46,187 nucleotides of DNA from Steroidobacteraceae bacterium (GCA_029266835.1 JAQSWD010000032.1:1-46187), one strand, 5' to 3'; positions 1-8,828 are shown, numbered from the stretch's first letter. Numbers and translations are program-made. The notes: generated by a model from the letters alone, not told the origin.

Positions 1-387
1 CATTCGCGCGTGGGTCAGGCCAGATTCGCCGTGGTGCTGGCGCATCGCCCTTCCGGCGTGGTGCTGGTGTTCAACCTCTACCGCAAGGTCTGGGAACTGC
101 CGGGCGGACTCATCGATCCCGGCGAATCTCCCCGCGAAGCGGCGGCCCGTGAGCTGGCCGAGGAAGCCGGTGCCGCGGTCGATGCGCTACGATGGCTGGG
201 ACTCGTCGAGGTTCACGATGGCGCGACCCATTTTGGCGCCGTTTACCACGGCACTGTCACTTCCCTGGTGAGGATCGACAGCGACGAGGTGGCGGGCATT
301 TCATCCTGGACCACGGCCGGGCACCCGGATCCGTTGGGCCACACGGACGCCGCGTTGCTGGAGCGATTCGGTTCCGCGGCGTTCTGA
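1..387 (+). CDS. Nudix hydrolase (5' end at window edge)
   Basis: Hydrolase of a nucleoside diphosphate linked to another group; the substrate cannot be told from sequence. A perfect Nudix box (G-x5-E-x7-REUxEExGU) is visible: the Gly-Gly of the strand before the box, then E of PGE, then RELAEEAGA, with the catalytic REExxEE glutamates all present. The frame is open to base 1, so the GTG at 10 is only a possible start and the real one may lie outside. What is visible, about 125 residues, is close to a minimal single-domain Nudix protein. It heads a rightward chain of small genes; the next one begins 15 bp after its stop. Confidence 0.85.
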   Translation, partial: HSRVGQARFAVVLAHRPSGVVLVFNLYRKVWELPGGLIDPGESPREAAARELAEEAGAAVDALRWLGLVEVHDGATHFGAVYHGTVTSLVRIDSDEVAGISSWTTAGHPDPLGHTDAALLERFGSAAF

Positions 388-402
388 GAGAGAATCGCCG
401 GC

Positions 403-915
403 ATGTATTCCGCCATGAATCCCGTCACCCTGTCGGCTCTCGAAGCTTTTCCCGCCGAGCTCGAGAAGCATTACGCCGCGTTTCCGCGCGAATTCGTCCA
501 TTGGGCGCCGCCGTCCTGGGACGGCGTCCCCAGCGAACCTTTCACGGCCATCGAGCAGGTCTGCCACGTGCGCGACATCGAGGTCGAGGGTTACCACCAG
601 CGATTCGCGCGCACGTTGAACGAGGACAACCCGTTGCTGCCGTCCATCGACAGCGAGGCCGTGGCGCGCGAGAGGGACTACGGCCGCGCCGACACCGCCG
701 AGGTCTTCGCGGATTTCCGGCGCGCACGCGCGGTCACCGTGGCGTTGCTGCGTGGCCTCGACGAGGGCAAACTCGATCGCCGCGCAACCTTCGAAGGTTA
801 CGGCCCCGTGTCATTGCGCGCGCTGGTCCACTACCTCTGCAGTCATGATCAACAGCACCTGGCCGGCCTGCAGTGGTTGTTAGGCAAGGTGGACGCCGCG
901 AGGCTCCGCGCGTGA
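403..915 (+). CDS. DinB-like superfamily protein (DinB_2 type metalloprotein)
   Basis: A 170-aa four-helix-bundle protein of the DinB/YfiT type, which are metal-binding enzymes often acting as thiol-dependent transferases or in stress responses. The usual His ligands are recognisable: one in the VCHVRDIE segment after the first helix and two in the C-terminal SHDQQHLAGL segment. It is unrelated to DNA polymerase IV, which shares the dinB name and also lies in this window. The start at ATG 403 lacks a clear Shine-Dalgarno sequence. The downstream gene can start inside its stop codon (GTGA), so the two are probably translationally coupled. The substrate is unknown. Confidence 0.75.
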   Translation: MYSAMNPVTLSALEAFPAELEKHYAAFPREFVHWAPPSWDGVPSEPFTAIEQVCHVRDIEVEGYHQRFARTLNEDNPLLPSIDSEAVARERDYGRADTAEVFADFRRARAVTVALLRGLDEGKLDRRATFEGYGPVSLRALVHYLCSHDQQHLAGLQWLLGKVDAARLRA

Positions 916-1433
916 AGCACCCCATGAGGAATGCGGCGCTCGCGCTGGCAGCGCTGGGCATCGCGGGACTGGCCTCCGGCGCGGGCACGTGGTGCCTGGG
1001 GCTGGGCAGTCTCGGCCCCGTGCGTGCCGGCATGACGGTCGAACAGGTGGTGCGCCTCGCGGATTTCTCCGGCATGGAGCGCAGGCATGCGGCGGAAGAA
1101 TGCTGGTACCTGGCGTATCGGCAGGGCGAGAAAGGCGCCGAGTTCCAGCTCATGATCATCGGCGGACGCGTCGTGCGCATCGAACTCGTGCGCGCCTCCA
1201 CGCTGCACACGCTCTCCGGCGCCCGCATCGGCAGTAGCGAGGCTGAATTGACCCGGCTGTATGGCGCGCGGCTCGACGTGCAGCCTCACAAGTACGATGA
1301 ACGAGGCCGCACCATCACGTACCGGTCGTCGGATGGCGCGCTGGGCATGCGCTTCGAAACGTCATCGGGCAAAGTGACCGCCATCCAGTCCGGCCCCTGG
1401 GAACATCTCAACTACGTGGAAGGATGCTCTTGA
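912..1433 (+). CDS. Secreted hypothetical protein with two GxVRxGMT-like modules
   Basis: I do not recognise a named family. The N-terminus (VKHPMRNAALALAALGIAG) is a basic stretch followed by a hydrophobic core and small residues, so it is a probable Sec signal peptide. The mature part has two similar segments, one starting GSLGPVRAGMTVEQVVRLA and one starting GARIGSSEAELTRLYG. This pattern is seen in small periplasmic proteins with a BamE/SmpA-like fold. Starts at GTG 912 (overlapping the previous stop as GTGA) or ATG 924 both preserve the signal peptide; I prefer 912 for the overlap. The function is unknown and the envelope location is inferred. Confidence 0.65.
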   Translation: MKHPMRNAALALAALGIAGLASGAGTWCLGLGSLGPVRAGMTVEQVVRLADFSGMERRHAAEECWYLAYRQGEKGAEFQLMIIGGRVVRIELVRASTLHTLSGARIGSSEAELTRLYGARLDVQPHKYDERGRTITYRSSDGALGMRFETSSGKVTAIQSGPWEHLNYVEGCS

Positions 1434-1435
1434 CC

Positions 1436-1687
1436 ATGCTGCAACTGCGACCCAACTGCGAGTGTTGCGACCGCGATCTTGCCGGCGACTGCGCCGAAGC
1501 CTACATCTGCACCTACGAGTGCACCTTCTGCGAGTCCTGCGCACACGACGCGCTCAAGGGAAAATGCCCGAATTGCGGTGGCGAGTTGTTGCGGCGGCCG
1601 CGGCGGCCGGCCGGGAAACTGGCCAAGGATCCGGCATCCACCATTCGCGTCTTGAAACCCCAGGGCTGCGGAAACCGCGTTGCCTGA
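1436..1687 (+). CDS. DUF1272 cysteine-rich protein
   Basis: An 83-aa protein starting MLQLRPNCECCDRDL, the typical opening of DUF1272. Cysteines come in zinc-ribbon-like pairs: CECC, CTYECTFCESC and CPNC, followed by a basic Pro/Arg tail (RRPRRPAGK). It is expected to bind zinc structurally; the biochemical role of the family is not known. An ATG at 1424 in frame would add four residues, but the family normally begins at MLxLRPNCE, so 1436 is preferred, with GGAAGG at 1418-1423 as a distant ribosome site. The start follows the previous stop by 2 bp and the next gene overlaps its 3' end by 8 bp. Confidence 0.8.
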   Translation: MLQLRPNCECCDRDLAGDCAEAYICTYECTFCESCAHDALKGKCPNCGGELLRRPRRPAGKLAKDPASTIRVLKPQGCGNRVA

Positions 1688-2201
1688 ATCCGCGCTCATC
1701 TGCCGTGTACCCGAAGCGGAATCGTACATCGGGCATCACCGGCAGCGTTTCGACCCGCCGGCGCGTCGTAACGTGCCGGCGCATGTCACGGTGCTCTATC
1801 CATTCATGGAGCCCTCGCAGATCGACGACGGCGTGCTGTCCCTGCTGCGCGGCGTCGCGGACAGCGTGCCTTGCTTCGACTACCGCCTGCGCGAGCTGCG
1901 CCGGTTTCCTTCCTCGCTGTATCTCGCGCCGGATCCGGGCGACTCCTTCGCCGCGCTGACGAACGGCGTGCACCGCATGTTTCCCGACTACCCGCCCTTC
2001 TCGGGCAAGTTCGACGTGGTGGTGCCGCATGTCACCATCGCGCACGGCGATGAACCGCAACTGTGCGAGATCGAAGTCGAACTGCGCATCGCGTTGCCGG
2101 GCGCCGGCGTGCGTGCCCGCTGCGAGGAAATGGTCCTCATCGAAAACACCACGGGTATCTGGCAGCCCCTGCAAACCTTCGCCTTGGGCGGAAAAAAATG
2201 A
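1680..2201 (+). CDS. 2'-5' RNA ligase / 2H phosphoesterase family protein
   Basis: A 173-aa LigT-like protein with both HxTx motifs of the 2H phosphoesterase superfamily: HVTV (in the segment before LYPF) and HVTI (before AHGD). These two histidines act on 2',3'-cyclic phosphate or 2'-5' linkages in RNA or nucleotides. The start is a TTG at 1680 that overlaps the stop of the DUF1272 gene; the next in-frame ATG would remove the first HxTx motif, so TTG or another non-ATG codon must be used. Its stop overlaps the following gene as ATGA. The actual substrate is not predictable. Confidence 0.8.
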   Translation: MPESALICRVPEAESYIGHHRQRFDPPARRNVPAHVTVLYPFMEPSQIDDGVLSLLRGVADSVPCFDYRLRELRRFPSSLYLAPDPGDSFAALTNGVHRMFPDYPPFSGKFDVVVPHVTIAHGDEPQLCEIEVELRIALPGAGVRARCEEMVLIENTTGIWQPLQTFALGGKK

Positions 2202-2686
2202 GCGCGTACACTGGCGGCGTGAAGATCACGGTGATCGACAGGCAGCCGGTCCAGGTGGCGTATCTGCGGTACACGGGCGTTTTGGGCGAGCCACTCACGC
2301 GCTTCTGGCGCGCGAGCGTCGCGCCCTGGCTGGCCGACAACGGACTCATCGATTGCCCGCGTTATGGAGTGACGCTCGACGATCCACGCGACACCGCGCC
2401 CGGGAAATGCCGCTACGACGCCTGCGTCGAACTTCCCGCCGGCCTCAGGTTGCCCGACGCCGAAGAGACCACGATCGCCGGCGGCAGGTACGCGGTCACC
2501 CCCTTCAAGGGCACGGGCGCGGACATCGGCAAGTCCTGGGACGAGTTTCTCGGCGCGGTACGCGCGACTCCGGGCATGCGGCTCGACCAGCAGCGGTGCC
2601 CCCTCGAACATTATCCGCGCGGCGCGAGCTACGACATTCGCACAGGTGTCTTCACCTGCGAGCTCTGCCTGCCGCTGACTAACTAG
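2198..2686 (+). CDS. GyrI-like small-molecule-binding domain protein
   Basis: A 162-aa stand-alone GyrI-like/AraC effector-binding domain: VKITVIDRQPVQVAYLRYTG at the N-terminus, the YGVTLDDP turn, the YDACVELP strand and a C-terminal YDIRTGVFTCELCLPL segment. Such single-domain proteins bind or hydrolyse small electrophilic or cyclic compounds and can act in detoxification. ATG 2198 overlaps the previous stop (ATGA). A GTG at 2219, just after a TACACT hexamer, is a possible secondary start. The longer frame upstream of 2198 lies inside the previous gene and is not used. The terminal TAG runs into the GTG start of the next gene. Confidence 0.75.
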   Translation: MSAYTGGVKITVIDRQPVQVAYLRYTGVLGEPLTRFWRASVAPWLADNGLIDCPRYGVTLDDPRDTAPGKCRYDACVELPAGLRLPDAEETTIAGGRYAVTPFKGTGADIGKSWDEFLGAVRATPGMRLDQQRCPLEHYPRGASYDIRTGVFTCELCLPLTN

Positions 2687-3690
2687 TGTCCAGCGCGGCG
2701 GTCAGCCTGCGGCGCGCGTCCATGGCGGACGTCGACGCCCTGCGCTCGGTGATCGCGGCGTCGGCGCGCGAGCTCAGCCGCGGCGACTACACGCCCGAAC
2801 AGGTGGAAGGCGCGTTGCGCGGCGCATTCGGCGTCGACACCCAGCTGATACGCGACGGCAGCTACTTCGTCATCGAATGCGGCGGACGCATCGCCGGCTG
2901 CGGTGGCTGGAGCCGTCGCCGCACCTTGTTTGGCGGCGATGCCCGCGCGGGCCGCGATGCCACGGAACTCGACCCCGCTCGAGATGCGGCGAAGATCCGT
3001 GCCTTCTTCATCCACCCGGATTTCGCGCGGCGCGGCCTGGGTACGCTGTTGCTCGAACGCTGTGAACGTGAAGCCGTGATGTTCGGGTTCCGGCGATTCG
3101 AGATGATGGCGACGCTTCCGGGCGTACGTCTGTACCAGGCGCGCGGATACGCCGGCAGCGCACGCATCGAATGGCCGCTGGGTGATGGCCTCACCATTCC
3201 CTTCCTGCCCATGTGCAAGGAAGCGCCGCCGCCGGCGGTGCGTGTCGAACGCGCCGGAGTCGCGCATGCCGCCGACATTCTCGACCTTCAGAAGCTGGCC
3301 TATCAATCCGAGGCCAGGCTGTACGGCGACTGGACGTTGCCTCCGCTCACACAAACCCTGGCGTCGCTGAACGCGGAGTTCGCCGATTCGGTCGTGCTGC
3401 GCGCGCTGGATGGCACGCGGCTGGTGGGCTCGGTTCGCGCGCGCGAAGCCCACGGCCTCTGCCATGTGGGCCGTCTCGTCGTGCATCCGGAGTCGCAGGG
3501 CCAGGGTATCGGCACCCTGCTGATGCGCGAGGTCGAGCGCGCCTTCCCCGACGCCACGCGATTCCAGCTGTTCACGGGCCATCGCAGCGAGGGCAACATC
3601 CGGCTGTACCAGCGGCTGGGCTATGCTCGCTCGCACGAGACAGTGGTGTCGTCCGCGGTCACGCTGGTTTTCATGGAGAAGAATCGATGA
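2686..3690 (+). CDS. Tandem GNAT N-acetyltransferase
   Basis: A 334-aa protein with two GNAT domains. In the first (residues about 5-165) the acetyl-CoA loop reads FARRGLGTLLLERCE and the domain ends in LYQARGYAGSARIEW. In the second (about 178-330) the loop reads SQGQGIGTLLMREVE and the domain ends in LYQRLGYARSHE. Both keep the R/Q-x-x-G-x-G/A pyrophosphate-binding signature, so both halves may be active. Start GTG 2686 shares its G with the previous TAG stop. The next gene starts inside its stop (ATGA at 3687). The acceptor substrate is unknown. Confidence 0.85.
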   Translation: MSSAAVSLRRASMADVDALRSVIAASARELSRGDYTPEQVEGALRGAFGVDTQLIRDGSYFVIECGGRIAGCGGWSRRRTLFGGDARAGRDATELDPARDAAKIRAFFIHPDFARRGLGTLLLERCEREAVMFGFRRFEMMATLPGVRLYQARGYAGSARIEWPLGDGLTIPFLPMCKEAPPPAVRVERAGVAHAADILDLQKLAYQSEARLYGDWTLPPLTQTLASLNAEFADSVVLRALDGTRLVGSVRAREAHGLCHVGRLVVHPESQGQGIGTLLMREVERAFPDATRFQLFTGHRSEGNIRLYQRLGYARSHETVVSSAVTLVFMEKNR

Positions 3691-4097
3691 CGGTGCGCAT
3701 CGTTCGCCTGGGGTCGGCGCGAGCCAGCGGCGAAGGCACGAGGTTGGGTACGGTCCGACGGCCTCCGCGCGGCGTCGCGAAAAAGGATTTCGCGCGCCTC
3801 GACTGGTATGACGTCTGGTTTCCGCTGCTGGCGCCTTCGCCCGCGACCATGAAGATGGGCCTCGAGTCACAGTCCACGAAGAACGCGGCGCGCGCCGACA
3901 AACTATGGGCCGCGTTCTCCCGCAAATACCTGGCGGAAATGCGCGTGCCCGCGGCCAGCCAGGCACTGGATGCGCTGGCGGCGTTGTCCCGGCACGCTAA
4001 CTTCTCGGTGGGTTGTTACTGCCAGGAGGAGGCGCGCTGTCATCGTTCGCTGCTGCGCGCGCTGCTGGCGCAGCGCGGTGCTAACATCGCTCCATGA
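3687..4097 (+). CDS. DUF488 family protein
   Basis: A 136-aa protein of the DUF488 (YeaO-like) family: DWYDVWFPLLAPS in the N-terminal half, a central FSRKYLAEM helix, and the diagnostic C-terminal LSRHANFSVGCYCQEEARCHRSLL, with the conserved Cys-x-C and CHR residues. The function of the family is unresolved. Start ATG 3687 overlaps the previous stop (ATGA) and its own stop overlaps the next start (ATGA at 4094). A much longer open frame in the same register runs through the upstream acetyltransferase and is not used. Confidence 0.8.
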   Translation: MTVRIVRLGSARASGEGTRLGTVRRPPRGVAKKDFARLDWYDVWFPLLAPSPATMKMGLESQSTKNAARADKLWAAFSRKYLAEMRVPAASQALDALAALSRHANFSVGCYCQEEARCHRSLLRALLAQRGANIAP

Positions 4098-4405
4098 GAT
4101 TCCCGTTTGCCACCGCGACGGCCGTCCTGTTCTGCGCGAGCGCGCAGGCCGACAATTTCCGCTGCGGCAAGTGGCTGGCTACCACGGATCTGCCCGTGTC
4201 CGAGCTTCTGTCCAAGTGCGGCGAGCCCGCGACTCGCGAGACGCGCATCGAGGACGTCTTGTCACGCAACTACACCACCGGCGCCATGTACAAGACCGGT
4301 GAGATGACGGTCGAGACCTGGACCTACGACCGCGGCACCACCGCGCCGCCCATCGTGGTCACCATTGTGGATGGCCGCATCAAGAGCATCGAGCGCAAGC
4401 AATAG
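4094..4405 (+). CDS. DUF2845 small secreted protein
   Basis: A 103-aa protein with a short signal peptide (MRFPFATATAVLFCASAQA) and a DUF2845-type mature part: DNFRCGKWLATTDLPVSELLSKCGEP, then a strand-rich region (VETWTYDRG, PIVVTIVDGRIKSIE). Two cysteines in the mature part could form a disulfide in the periplasm. Function unknown. The ATG overlaps the DUF488 stop. A TAACAT hexamer lies 6 nt before it, so a separate leaderless transcript is possible. The next gene (GST) follows by 2 bp. Confidence 0.75.
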   Translation: MRFPFATATAVLFCASAQADNFRCGKWLATTDLPVSELLSKCGEPATRETRIEDVLSRNYTTGAMYKTGEMTVETWTYDRGTTAPPIVVTIVDGRIKSIERKQ

Positions 4406-4407
4406 TC

Positions 4408-5010
4408 ATGGCGCTCAAGGTTCTCGGCAGGGCTTCCTCGATCAACGTCCGCAAGGTGCTGTGGACCTGCGCGGAGCTGGACCTGCCGTTCGAACACGTC
4501 GAGTCGGACGCTGCGCTGCTGGCGCGTAATCCCAACGCCATGGTGCCCGTCATTCAGGACGGTGACTTCGTGCTCTGGGAATCGAACGCCATCTGCCGGT
4601 ACCTCGCCGGCAAACAACCTCGATCGACACTGCTGCCGGAGGATGCGCGGCTGCGCGCGCAGGTGGATCAGTGGATGGACTGGCAGGCCACCGAGCTCAA
4701 CGCCTCCTGGCGCTACGCTTTCCTTGCGCTGGTACGCCGTCACCCCGAATACACCCAGGCGCGCGATATTGCCGAGAGCATCGCGAGCTGGCACCGGCAC
4801 ATGCGCATCCTGGACAACCATTTCGCGCACGGCGGTCAATTCATCACCGGCGAGTTCTTCACGCTGGCCGACGTGGTGTTGGGCCTGTCCATCCACCGCT
4901 GGTTGCTGAGCCCCATCGAGCGGCCACCGCTCGACGCGGTCCATGGGTACTACCAGCGGCTGTCGGTTCGACCCGCGTTTCGAGCGCATGTAGACATGAG
5001 CGTTCCCTGA
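4408..5010 (+). CDS. Glutathione S-transferase
   Basis: A 200-aa cytosolic GST. The thioredoxin-like N-domain (residues 1-78) opens LKVLGRASSINVRKVLWTC, with the active-site Ser/Asn region at SSINV, the cis-proline in NAMVPVIQDG and the gamma-glutamyl-binding ESNAICRYLA. The all-helical C-domain includes the N-capping box region FFTLADVVLGLSIHRW. The size is typical. It probably conjugates glutathione to electrophiles; the substrate is unknown. It is the last gene of the rightward chain; a small GC stem (GCCCC/GGGGC, 5028-5042) follows its stop. Confidence 0.88.
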   Translation: MALKVLGRASSINVRKVLWTCAELDLPFEHVESDAALLARNPNAMVPVIQDGDFVLWESNAICRYLAGKQPRSTLLPEDARLRAQVDQWMDWQATELNASWRYAFLALVRRHPEYTQARDIAESIASWHRHMRILDNHFAHGGQFITGEFFTLADVVLGLSIHRWLLSPIERPPLDAVHGYYQRLSVRPAFRAHVDMSVP

Positions 5011-5027
5011 CCCGAGGGCCGCTTCCT

Positions 5028-5191
5028 GCCCCCGGATGGGGCATATAAGGTACTGATCTATAATACTTTTCCGCCCAATTGCCGAACCATTGTGAATGGG
5101 ATATCAGAACCGCCCTTTGAGGGGCTTTTCCCACTCCGATATTGAAGCCCTGTCAGGCAAACTAGCGCCCCCAAAATCTGGACACCTCTAA
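5028..5191 (+). promoter_or_regulatory. glmS promoter and structured leader
   Basis: This intergenic stretch holds a 5-bp GC stem (5028-5042) after the GST gene, then a perfect TATAAT at 5059-5064 without a good -35 box. Transcription from there would give a leader of about 120 nt. The leader can fold: CCATT/AATGG at 5087-5099; ATATC (5101-5105) pairing with GATAT (5138-5142) around an inner GCCC/GGGC hairpin (5112-5125) followed by TTTT. No strong Shine-Dalgarno sequence precedes the ATG at 5192. The folds are by eye only. Confidence 0.5.
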
Positions 5192-7027
5192 ATGTGCGGA
5201 ATCGTCGGAGCCATCGCTGAGCGCAATGTCGTCCCCATCCTGATGGAGGGACTGCGCCGGCTCGAGTACCGCGGTTACGACTCCGCCGGCATCGCGGTTC
5301 TCAACGGCACGGCCAAGCTCAAGCGCCTGCGTACGGTCGGCAAGGTGAAGGTGCTCCAGGACGCCATCGAGGCGGACCCGACGCACGGCAAGGTGGGCAT
5401 CGCGCACACGCGCTGGGCCACGCATGGCGTGCCTTCGGAGCGCAACGCGCACCCGCACATCTCGCACGACGGTCTCGCCATCGTCCACAACGGGATCATC
5501 GAGAATCACGAGGAGCTGCGCGAAGAGCTGAAGAAGTCCGGCTACAAGTTCACCTCCGAGACCGACACCGAGGTGATCGCGCATCGCGTGCATCATCACA
5601 TGCAGGCGCAGAAAGACCTGTTCAAGGCGGTGCGCGCGACCGTGGCCGAGCTCGAAGGCGCCTACGCGCTGGCCGTGGTCAGCGAATCCGAACCCGAGCG
5701 GATCATCCTGGCGCGCGAAGGCTGCCCCGTGGTCGTGGGCTTAGGGGTAGACGAGAACTTCGTCGCCTCCGACGTGGCCGCGCTGCTGCCGGTCACGCGC
5801 CGCTTCATGTTCCTCGAAGAGGGCGATGTCGCCGACATCCGCCGCACTTCCATCAAGGTGCTCAGCAAATCCGGCGACACGGTAGACAGGCCGATCCGCG
5901 AGAGCGAGTTGTCCGCCGACGCCGCCGAGAAGGGCCAGTACCGGCACTTCATGCTCAAGGAGATCCACGAGCAACCGCGCGCCGTCGCCGATACGCTGGC
6001 CGAGCGCGTGGCCAATGGCCGCCTGCTGGAGCAGGCCTTCGGCCCCACGGCCACCGATATCTTCAAGCGCGTCGAACACGTGCACATCGTGGCCTGCGGC
6101 ACCAGCTACCACTCCGGCGTGGTGGCCCGCTATTTCATCGAACAGATGTGCAAGCTGCCCTGCACGGTGGAGATCGCCAGCGAATACCGCTATCGAAACC
6201 CGGTGGTGCCGCGCAATTCGCTGTTCGTCACCATTTCACAGTCCGGCGAGACCGCCGACACGCTCGCGGCGCTGCGCCTCGCCAAACAGGCCGGGTATCT
6301 CTCGTCGCTGGCCATCTGCAACGTGCCCGAGAGTTCGCTGGTGCGTGAATCGGAGCTGGTCATGCTCACGCGTGCCGGCCCCGAGATCGGCGTGGCGTCG
6401 ACCAAGGCCTTCACCACCCAGCTGACCGCGCTCAGCATGCTGGTCATCGCGCTGGCCAAGCACCACACGGCCGACGCCGAGCGCGAGCGCAACCTGGTGC
6501 AGCGGCTCATCGAGATCCCTTCGGTCATCGAGAAGACGCTCACGCTCGACCCGGTGATCTACGACCTCGCCAAGCGTTTCGCCGACAAGCAGCATGCGCT
6601 GTTCCTCGGCCGCGGCGCGCTCAGCGCCATCGCCATGGAAGGCGCGCTCAAGCTGAAGGAAATCTCGTACATCCATGCCGAGGCTTATGCCGCAGGCGAG
6701 CTCAAGCATGGGCCGCTGGCGCTGGTGGACGCGGACATGCCCGTCATCACTGTGGCGCCCAACAACGACCTGCTCGAGAAGCTCAAGAGCAATCTCATGG
6801 AAGTGCGCGCCCGAGGCGGCGAGCTCATCGTGTTCGCGGATCCGGAATCCGGCATCACGGCGTCGGAAGGCGTCACCGTGATCCAGATGCCCAAGCACGT
6901 GAGCTATTTCCAGGCGCCGGCGGTGTACACCGTGCCGCTGCAGTTGCTCGCGTATCACGTCGCCATCCTCAAGGGCACCGACGTGGATCAGCCGCGCAAC
7001 CTGGCCAAATCCGTCACGGTCGAATAG
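5192..7027 (+). CDS. glmS: Glutamine--fructose-6-phosphate aminotransferase (isomerizing)
   Basis: GlmS makes glucosamine-6-phosphate from fructose-6-phosphate and glutamine, the first step toward UDP-GlcNAc, peptidoglycan and LPS. The 611-aa protein is full length. It has an N-terminal class II glutamine amidotransferase domain with catalytic Cys2 ([10 protein letters not shown]), the HTRWATHG motif and NHDG-like [12 protein letters not shown] segment; then two SIS sugar-isomerase domains ([69 protein letters not shown]) and the usual C-terminus LAKSVTVE. The ATG is fixed by the need to expose Cys2. The complex leader upstream suggests post-transcriptional control. Confidence 0.98.
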   Translation: MCGIVGAIAERNVVPILMEGLRRLEYRGYDSAGIAVLNGTAKLKRLRTVGKVKVLQDAIEADPTHGKVGIAHTRWATHGVPSERNAHPHISHDGLAIVHNGIIENHEELREELKKSGYKFTSETDTEVIAHRVHHHMQAQKDLFKAVRATVAELEGAYALAVVSESEPERIILAREGCPVVVGLGVDENFVASDVAALLPVTRRFMFLEEGDVADIRRTSIKVLSKSGDTVDRPIRESELSADAAEKGQYRHFMLKEIHEQPRAVADTLAERVANGRLLEQAFGPTATDIFKRVEHVHIVACGTSYHSGVVARYFIEQMCKLPCTVEIASEYRYRNPVVPRNSLFVTISQSGETADTLAALRLAKQAGYLSSLAICNVPESSLVRESELVMLTRAGPEIGVASTKAFTTQLTALSMLVIALAKHHTADAERERNLVQRLIEIPSVIEKTLTLDPVIYDLAKRFADKQHALFLGRGALSAIAMEGALKLKEISYIHAEAYAAGELKHGPLALVDADMPVITVAPNNDLLEKLKSNLMEVRARGGELIVFADPESGITASEGVTVIQMPKHVSYFQAPAVYTVPLQLLAYHVAILKGTDVDQPRNLAKSVTVE

Positions 7028-7040
7028 CGGGGGCAGAGCG

Positions 7041-7307
7041 ATGGACCGCAAGATTGCCGAACAGATCGTCGCGCTGGTGAACAGCCAGATCGATCAGCTG
7101 ATTTCCACGCTGGAGCCGGTGGAAGCGGCGGTCAGCCCCGAGGAATTCGCCGGCTACAAGCGCGGCATCGCCAAGGTCATCACCGCGTTCGACGTCGAAA
7201 TCATCGAACGGGTGGCGCGCGAACACCCCGATCTCAAGCCCTCGGATGATGACGCGGACCTGCCCGAGTCCGACGAGGACGACTTGCCCAGGGCCTCGCG
7301 CAACTGA
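7041..7307 (+). CDS. Small acidic hypothetical protein downstream of glmS
   Basis: An 88-aa protein starting 13 bp after glmS, so probably co-transcribed. It opens with amphipathic helices (MDRKIAEQIVALVNSQIDQLISTL, then SPEEFAGYKRGIAKVITAFDVEIIERVA) and ends in a highly acidic tail (PSDDDADLPESDEDDLP). No cysteines, membrane segments or known motifs are visible. GGGGGCAGAGCG precedes the ATG with only a weak ribosome site. Function unknown; its periodic charge pattern and fixed position argue that it is a real gene. Confidence 0.65.
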   Translation: MDRKIAEQIVALVNSQIDQLISTLEPVEAAVSPEEFAGYKRGIAKVITAFDVEIIERVAREHPDLKPSDDDADLPESDEDDLPRASRN

Positions 7308-7350
7308 ACGCCCAACGGCCACCCATCCGGGGTTGCCCGTTTCAGCGCCA

Positions 7351-8676
7351 CTAGTTGGCCCGCGCGACCTTCGCTTCGAGGTCGTGGTCGCTCGACGCCG
7401 TGATCTCCACGTCCACGAACTCGCCGGCCACGAGCTTGCCGCCGCGCTTGATCAGGACCACGCCGTCGATCTCCGGCGCATCGGCCATGCTGCGGGCGAT
7501 CGCCGTGTTGTCCTCGATGGCATCGACCAGCACCTGCATGCGCTGACCCACCTTGGCCGCGAGCCTGGCCGCGCTGATGGCCGCACTCTTCTGCATGAAA
7601 CGCGCGAGCCGCTCTTCCTGCACGTCGGGCGGCACATGCGGCGCGATGTCATTGGCGGGCGCGCCTTCCACGGGCGAATACTTGAAGGCGCCCACGCGAT
7701 CGAGCTGCGCTTCGTCCAGCCAGTCCAGCAACTCTTCGAACTCGGCTTCGGTCTCGCCCGGGAAACCGACGATGAAGGTCGAACGAATCGTCAGATCCGG
7801 ACACACCTCGCGCCAGGCCTTGATGCGGTTCAGCGTCTTGTCGACCAACCCGGGCCGCTTCATGCGCTTGAGCACCGACGGGCTGCCATGCTGGAACGGG
7901 ATGTCGAGGTAGGGCAGCACCTTGCGCTCGGCCATCAGCGGGATCACATCGTCCACGTGCGGGTAGGGATACACGTAGTGCATGCGCACCCAGATGCCGA
8001 GTTCACCCAGCCCCTTCGCGAGATCGAAGAAGCGGGTTTCGTATTTCTGGCCACGCCACTCGGCGGCGCGATAGCGGAGGTCGACGCCATAAGCCGAAGT
8101 GTCCTGCGAGATCACCAGCAGTTCCTTCACCCCCGCGCGCGCCAGCTTCTCGCCTTCGCGCAGCACTTCGTCGATGGGACGCGAGGCTAACAACCCGCGC
8201 ATCGAGGGGATGATGCAGAAGCTGCACTTGTTGTTGCAGCCTTCGGAGATCTTGAGATAGGCGTAGTGACGCGGCGTGAGCTTGATGCCCTGCGGCGGCA
8301 CCAGGTCGACGAACGGATCGTGTTTCGGCGGCAGGTGTTCATGCACCGCGCCCAGCACATCTTCATAAGCGTGCGGACCGGTCACCTTCAACACCCGGGG
8401 GTGCCGCTCGAGAATGCGCTCGGGCCGCGCGCCCAGACACCCCGTGACGATGACCTTGCCGTTCTGTTCCAGTGCCTCGCCGATGGCATCCAGCGATTCG
8501 TCGACGGCGGAGTCGATGAATCCGCAGGTGTTCACCACGACCACGTCGGCGGAGCCGTAGTCGGGCGCCACCTGGTAACCCTCGGCTCGCAACTGCGTGA
8601 TGATGCGTTCGGAATCCACGAGCGCCTTTGGGCACCCGAGACTCACGAAGCCTACTTTTGGCTGGCGGCGGCTCAT
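7351..8676 (-). CDS. rimO: Ribosomal protein S12 methylthiotransferase RimO
   Basis: A radical SAM enzyme that adds a beta-methylthio group to the conserved aspartate of ribosomal protein S12. The 441-aa protein has an N-terminal MTTase domain with the three auxiliary-cluster cysteines (C15 in [13 protein letters not shown]51 in NTCGFID, C80 in VTGCLG), the radical SAM CxxxCxxC at C147/C151/C154 ([10 protein letters not shown]) and a C-terminal TRAM domain. The [12 protein letters not shown] and [11 protein letters not shown] motifs distinguish RimO from MiaB. I start it at ATG 8676 ([10 protein letters not shown]); the frame is open further upstream but that part has no family similarity. 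It converges on the glmS operon. Confidence 0.96.
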   Translation of the reverse strand: MSRRQPKVGFVSLGCPKALVDSERIITQLRAEGYQVAPDYGSADVVVVNTCGFIDSAVDESLDAIGEALEQNGKVIVTGCLGARPERILERHPRVLKVTGPHAYEDVLGAVHEHLPPKHDPFVDLVPPQGIKLTPRHYAYLKISEGCNNKCSFCIIPSMRGLLASRPIDEVLREGEKLARAGVKELLVISQDTSAYGVDLRYRAAEWRGQKYETRFFDLAKGLGELGIWVRMHYVYPYPHVDDVIPLMAERKVLPYLDIPFQHGSPSVLKRMKRPGLVDKTLNRIKAWREVCPDLTIRSTFIVGFPGETEAEFEELLDWLDEAQLDRVGAFKYSPVEGAPANDIAPHVPPDVQEERLARFMQKSAAISAARLAAKVGQRMQVLVDAIEDNTAIARSMADAPEIDGVVLIKRGGKLVAGEFVDVEITASSDHDLEAKVARAN

Positions 8677-8688
8677 AAAAGGGGCGCG

Positions 8689-8694
8689 ATTGTA
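8689..8694 (-). promoter_or_regulatory. -10-like box for rimO
   Basis: TACAAT read on the minus strand, 12 nt upstream of the rimO ATG. It would give a very short 5' UTR. No matching -35 is seen. The rest of 8695-8818 is the divergent region shared with the TonB-like gene, in which a TTGACT at 8781-8786 could be a -35 for the rightward gene. Confidence 0.35.
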
Positions 8695-8828
8695 CAGGCG
8701 CCACCCCGGGCACGCGACGTTCAATGCGTGGACGAAAACCTTAAGGAAAGCCGGATAACCCGCCGGCGCCCGGCACCGCGTTGACTCTTCAAACGTCGCG
8801 TCACTCGGCATCGCGTACGGAGGGTCAA

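Noticed and set aside
5028-5191. glmS ribozyme or other known riboswitch in the leader
   Set aside because: The conserved ribozyme core could not be recognised by eye, and the ribozyme is typical of Gram-positives; only generic stems are visible.
7246-8190. 314-codon rightward frame across rimO
   Set aside because: Antisense shadow of rimO; composition biased to His, Arg and Asp with no domain features.
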